A stretch of DNA of 7,877 nt, taken from Lysobacteraceae bacterium (GTDB taxonomy: Bacteria; Pseudomonadota; Gammaproteobacteria; Xanthomonadales; Xanthomonadaceae). This document shows, one piece after another, positions 7,443 to 7,877 of the stretch. The first letter of the stretch is position 1; every line of letters starts with the position of its first letter. Under the pieces are notes generated by a model. It saw only the letters and a program-made list of their open reading frames with translations, was not told the DNA's origin and ran no database searches. A program made the position numbers and the translations under genes. Location: assembly GCA_027483745.1 (NCBI GenBank), contig JAIXTZ010000162.1, forward strand, positions 1 through 7,877, given 5' to 3'.

Positions 7443-7877
7443 CAGAAATAGCCCTCGAGTTTCTTCAGCTCCATCGAGCTGCTCGGATCGTGGTCGATCA
7501 CGCGGCCCTGGCGCTCCGAGGTGGTGGCCACCAGCAGCTCCTCGACGATGGCTTCGACCGAATCGGCCTCCGACTCGATGCCGCCAGTGAGCGGGTAGCA
7601 ACCCAGCGTGCGGAACCGCACCTTCTTCTCGACCGGGCGCTCGCCGGCGCGCAGCGGCAGGCGCTCGTCGTCGACCATGATCAGCGCGCCGTCGCGTTCG
7701 ACGACCGGCCGCGTGTCGGCGAAATACAACGGCGGCAGTTCGATCCCTTCGCGCAGGATGTAGAGCCACACGTCGAGCTCGGTCCAGTTGGAGATCGGGA
7801 AGACGCGCAGGCTTTCGCCCGGGTGTTTGCGGGTGTTGTAGAGGTTCCACAGCTCTGGACGCTGGTTTTTCGGGTCC
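7442..7877 (-). CDS. cysD: Sulfate adenylyltransferase small subunit, C-terminal part
   Basis: The C-terminal 144 residues of CysD, the ATP-pyrophosphatase-type subunit that adenylates sulfate to APS together with the CysN GTPase. The gene runs off the right end of the window; the first full codon on this strand is at 7876. The visible protein begins [14 protein letters not shown] and continues through [20 protein letters not shown], the [12 protein letters not shown] stretch, [13 protein letters not shown] and [10 protein letters not shown] to the family's characteristic C-terminus [11 protein letters not shown]. These are close matches to CysD as known from E. coli; the Xanthomonas homologue is called RaxP. 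The N-terminal nucleotide-binding loop is outside the window. Its stop codon overlaps the cysN/C start by one base, so the two subunits should be made from one message in matched amounts. Confidence 0.96.
   Translation of the reverse strand, partial: DPKNQRPELWNLYNTRKHPGESLRVFPISNWTELDVWLYILREGIELPPLYFADTRPVVERDGALIMVDDERLPLRAGERPVEKKVRFRTLGCYPLTGGIESEADSVEAIVEELLVATTSERQGRVIDHDPSSSMELKKLEGYF
7452..7456 (-). promoter_or_regulatory. Internal ribosome binding site for cysN/C
   Basis: GAGGG on the - strand, 9 bases before the ATG at 7442 and inside the last codons of cysD. Together with the TGATG stop/start overlap it supports translational coupling of cysD and cysN/C, and it fixes the start of cysN/C. 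Confidence 0.45.

Noticed and set aside
5166..7451. A 761-codon open frame on the + strand opposite cysN/C
   Set aside because: Low-complexity Gly/Ala/Arg/Asp composition and no domains; a mirror of the cysN/C frame, which has full family matches.
7443..7850. N-terminal extension of cysN/C by 136 residues
   Set aside because: This stretch lies fully inside cysD in another phase and is Arg/Ala-rich. The ATG at 7442 has a ribosome binding site and gives the normal family length.

Overview
This window comes from a high-GC Gram-negative chromosome. The gene set points to a gammaproteobacterium of the Xanthomonadaceae/Lysobacteraceae type (Lysobacter, Luteimonas or Xanthomonas relatives): a PepQ-type prolidase, a fused CysN/CysC, and a very large periplasmic propeller histidine kinase. 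Most genes use G or C at nearly every third codon position. The placement is an inference from gene content and composition, not from a search.

Layout from left to right. (1) The 3' end of pepQ (Xaa-Pro dipeptidase) on the + strand. (2) Converging on it, 10 bp away, a small gene on the - strand for a 124-residue beta-rich protein that looks like the DP-EP family of unknown function. It has a good ribosome binding site and a candidate promoter. (3) A 180-bp divergent intergenic region. (4) On the + strand, a complete 1160-residue sensor histidine kinase: signal peptide, long periplasmic beta-propeller sensor, triple-tyrosine (Y_Y_Y) domain, one membrane helix, coiled coil, HisKA and HATPase domains, and an unrecognised helical tail. 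It has no receiver or DNA-binding domain. (5) Converging on it, 13 bp away, a - strand response regulator/diguanylate cyclase (REC-GGDEF) with intact phosphorylation, catalytic and inhibitory-site residues. (6) Further right on the - strand, cysN/C (fused GTPase subunit of ATP sulfurylase and APS kinase), and (7) cysD, cut by the window end. The last two are coupled by a TGATG stop/start overlap.

Functionally there are three units: peptide turnover (pepQ), sulfate activation to PAPS (cysD-cysN/C), and a signalling locus. In the signalling locus the kinase is the obvious candidate partner of the REC-GGDEF protein, so a periplasmic signal may set cyclic di-GMP levels.

The most notable observation is compositional. 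From about position 390 to about 2400 third-position GC is only about 70% in the stretches counted by hand, against about 96% on both sides. The right-hand edge falls inside the kinase gene, near codon 485. The DP-EP-like gene, the divergent promoter region and the N-terminal part of the sensor therefore look like one foreign or recombined block joined to a resident kinase module, that is, a possible sensor-swapped chimeric kinase. No RNA genes, insertion sequences or CRISPR arrays were seen.
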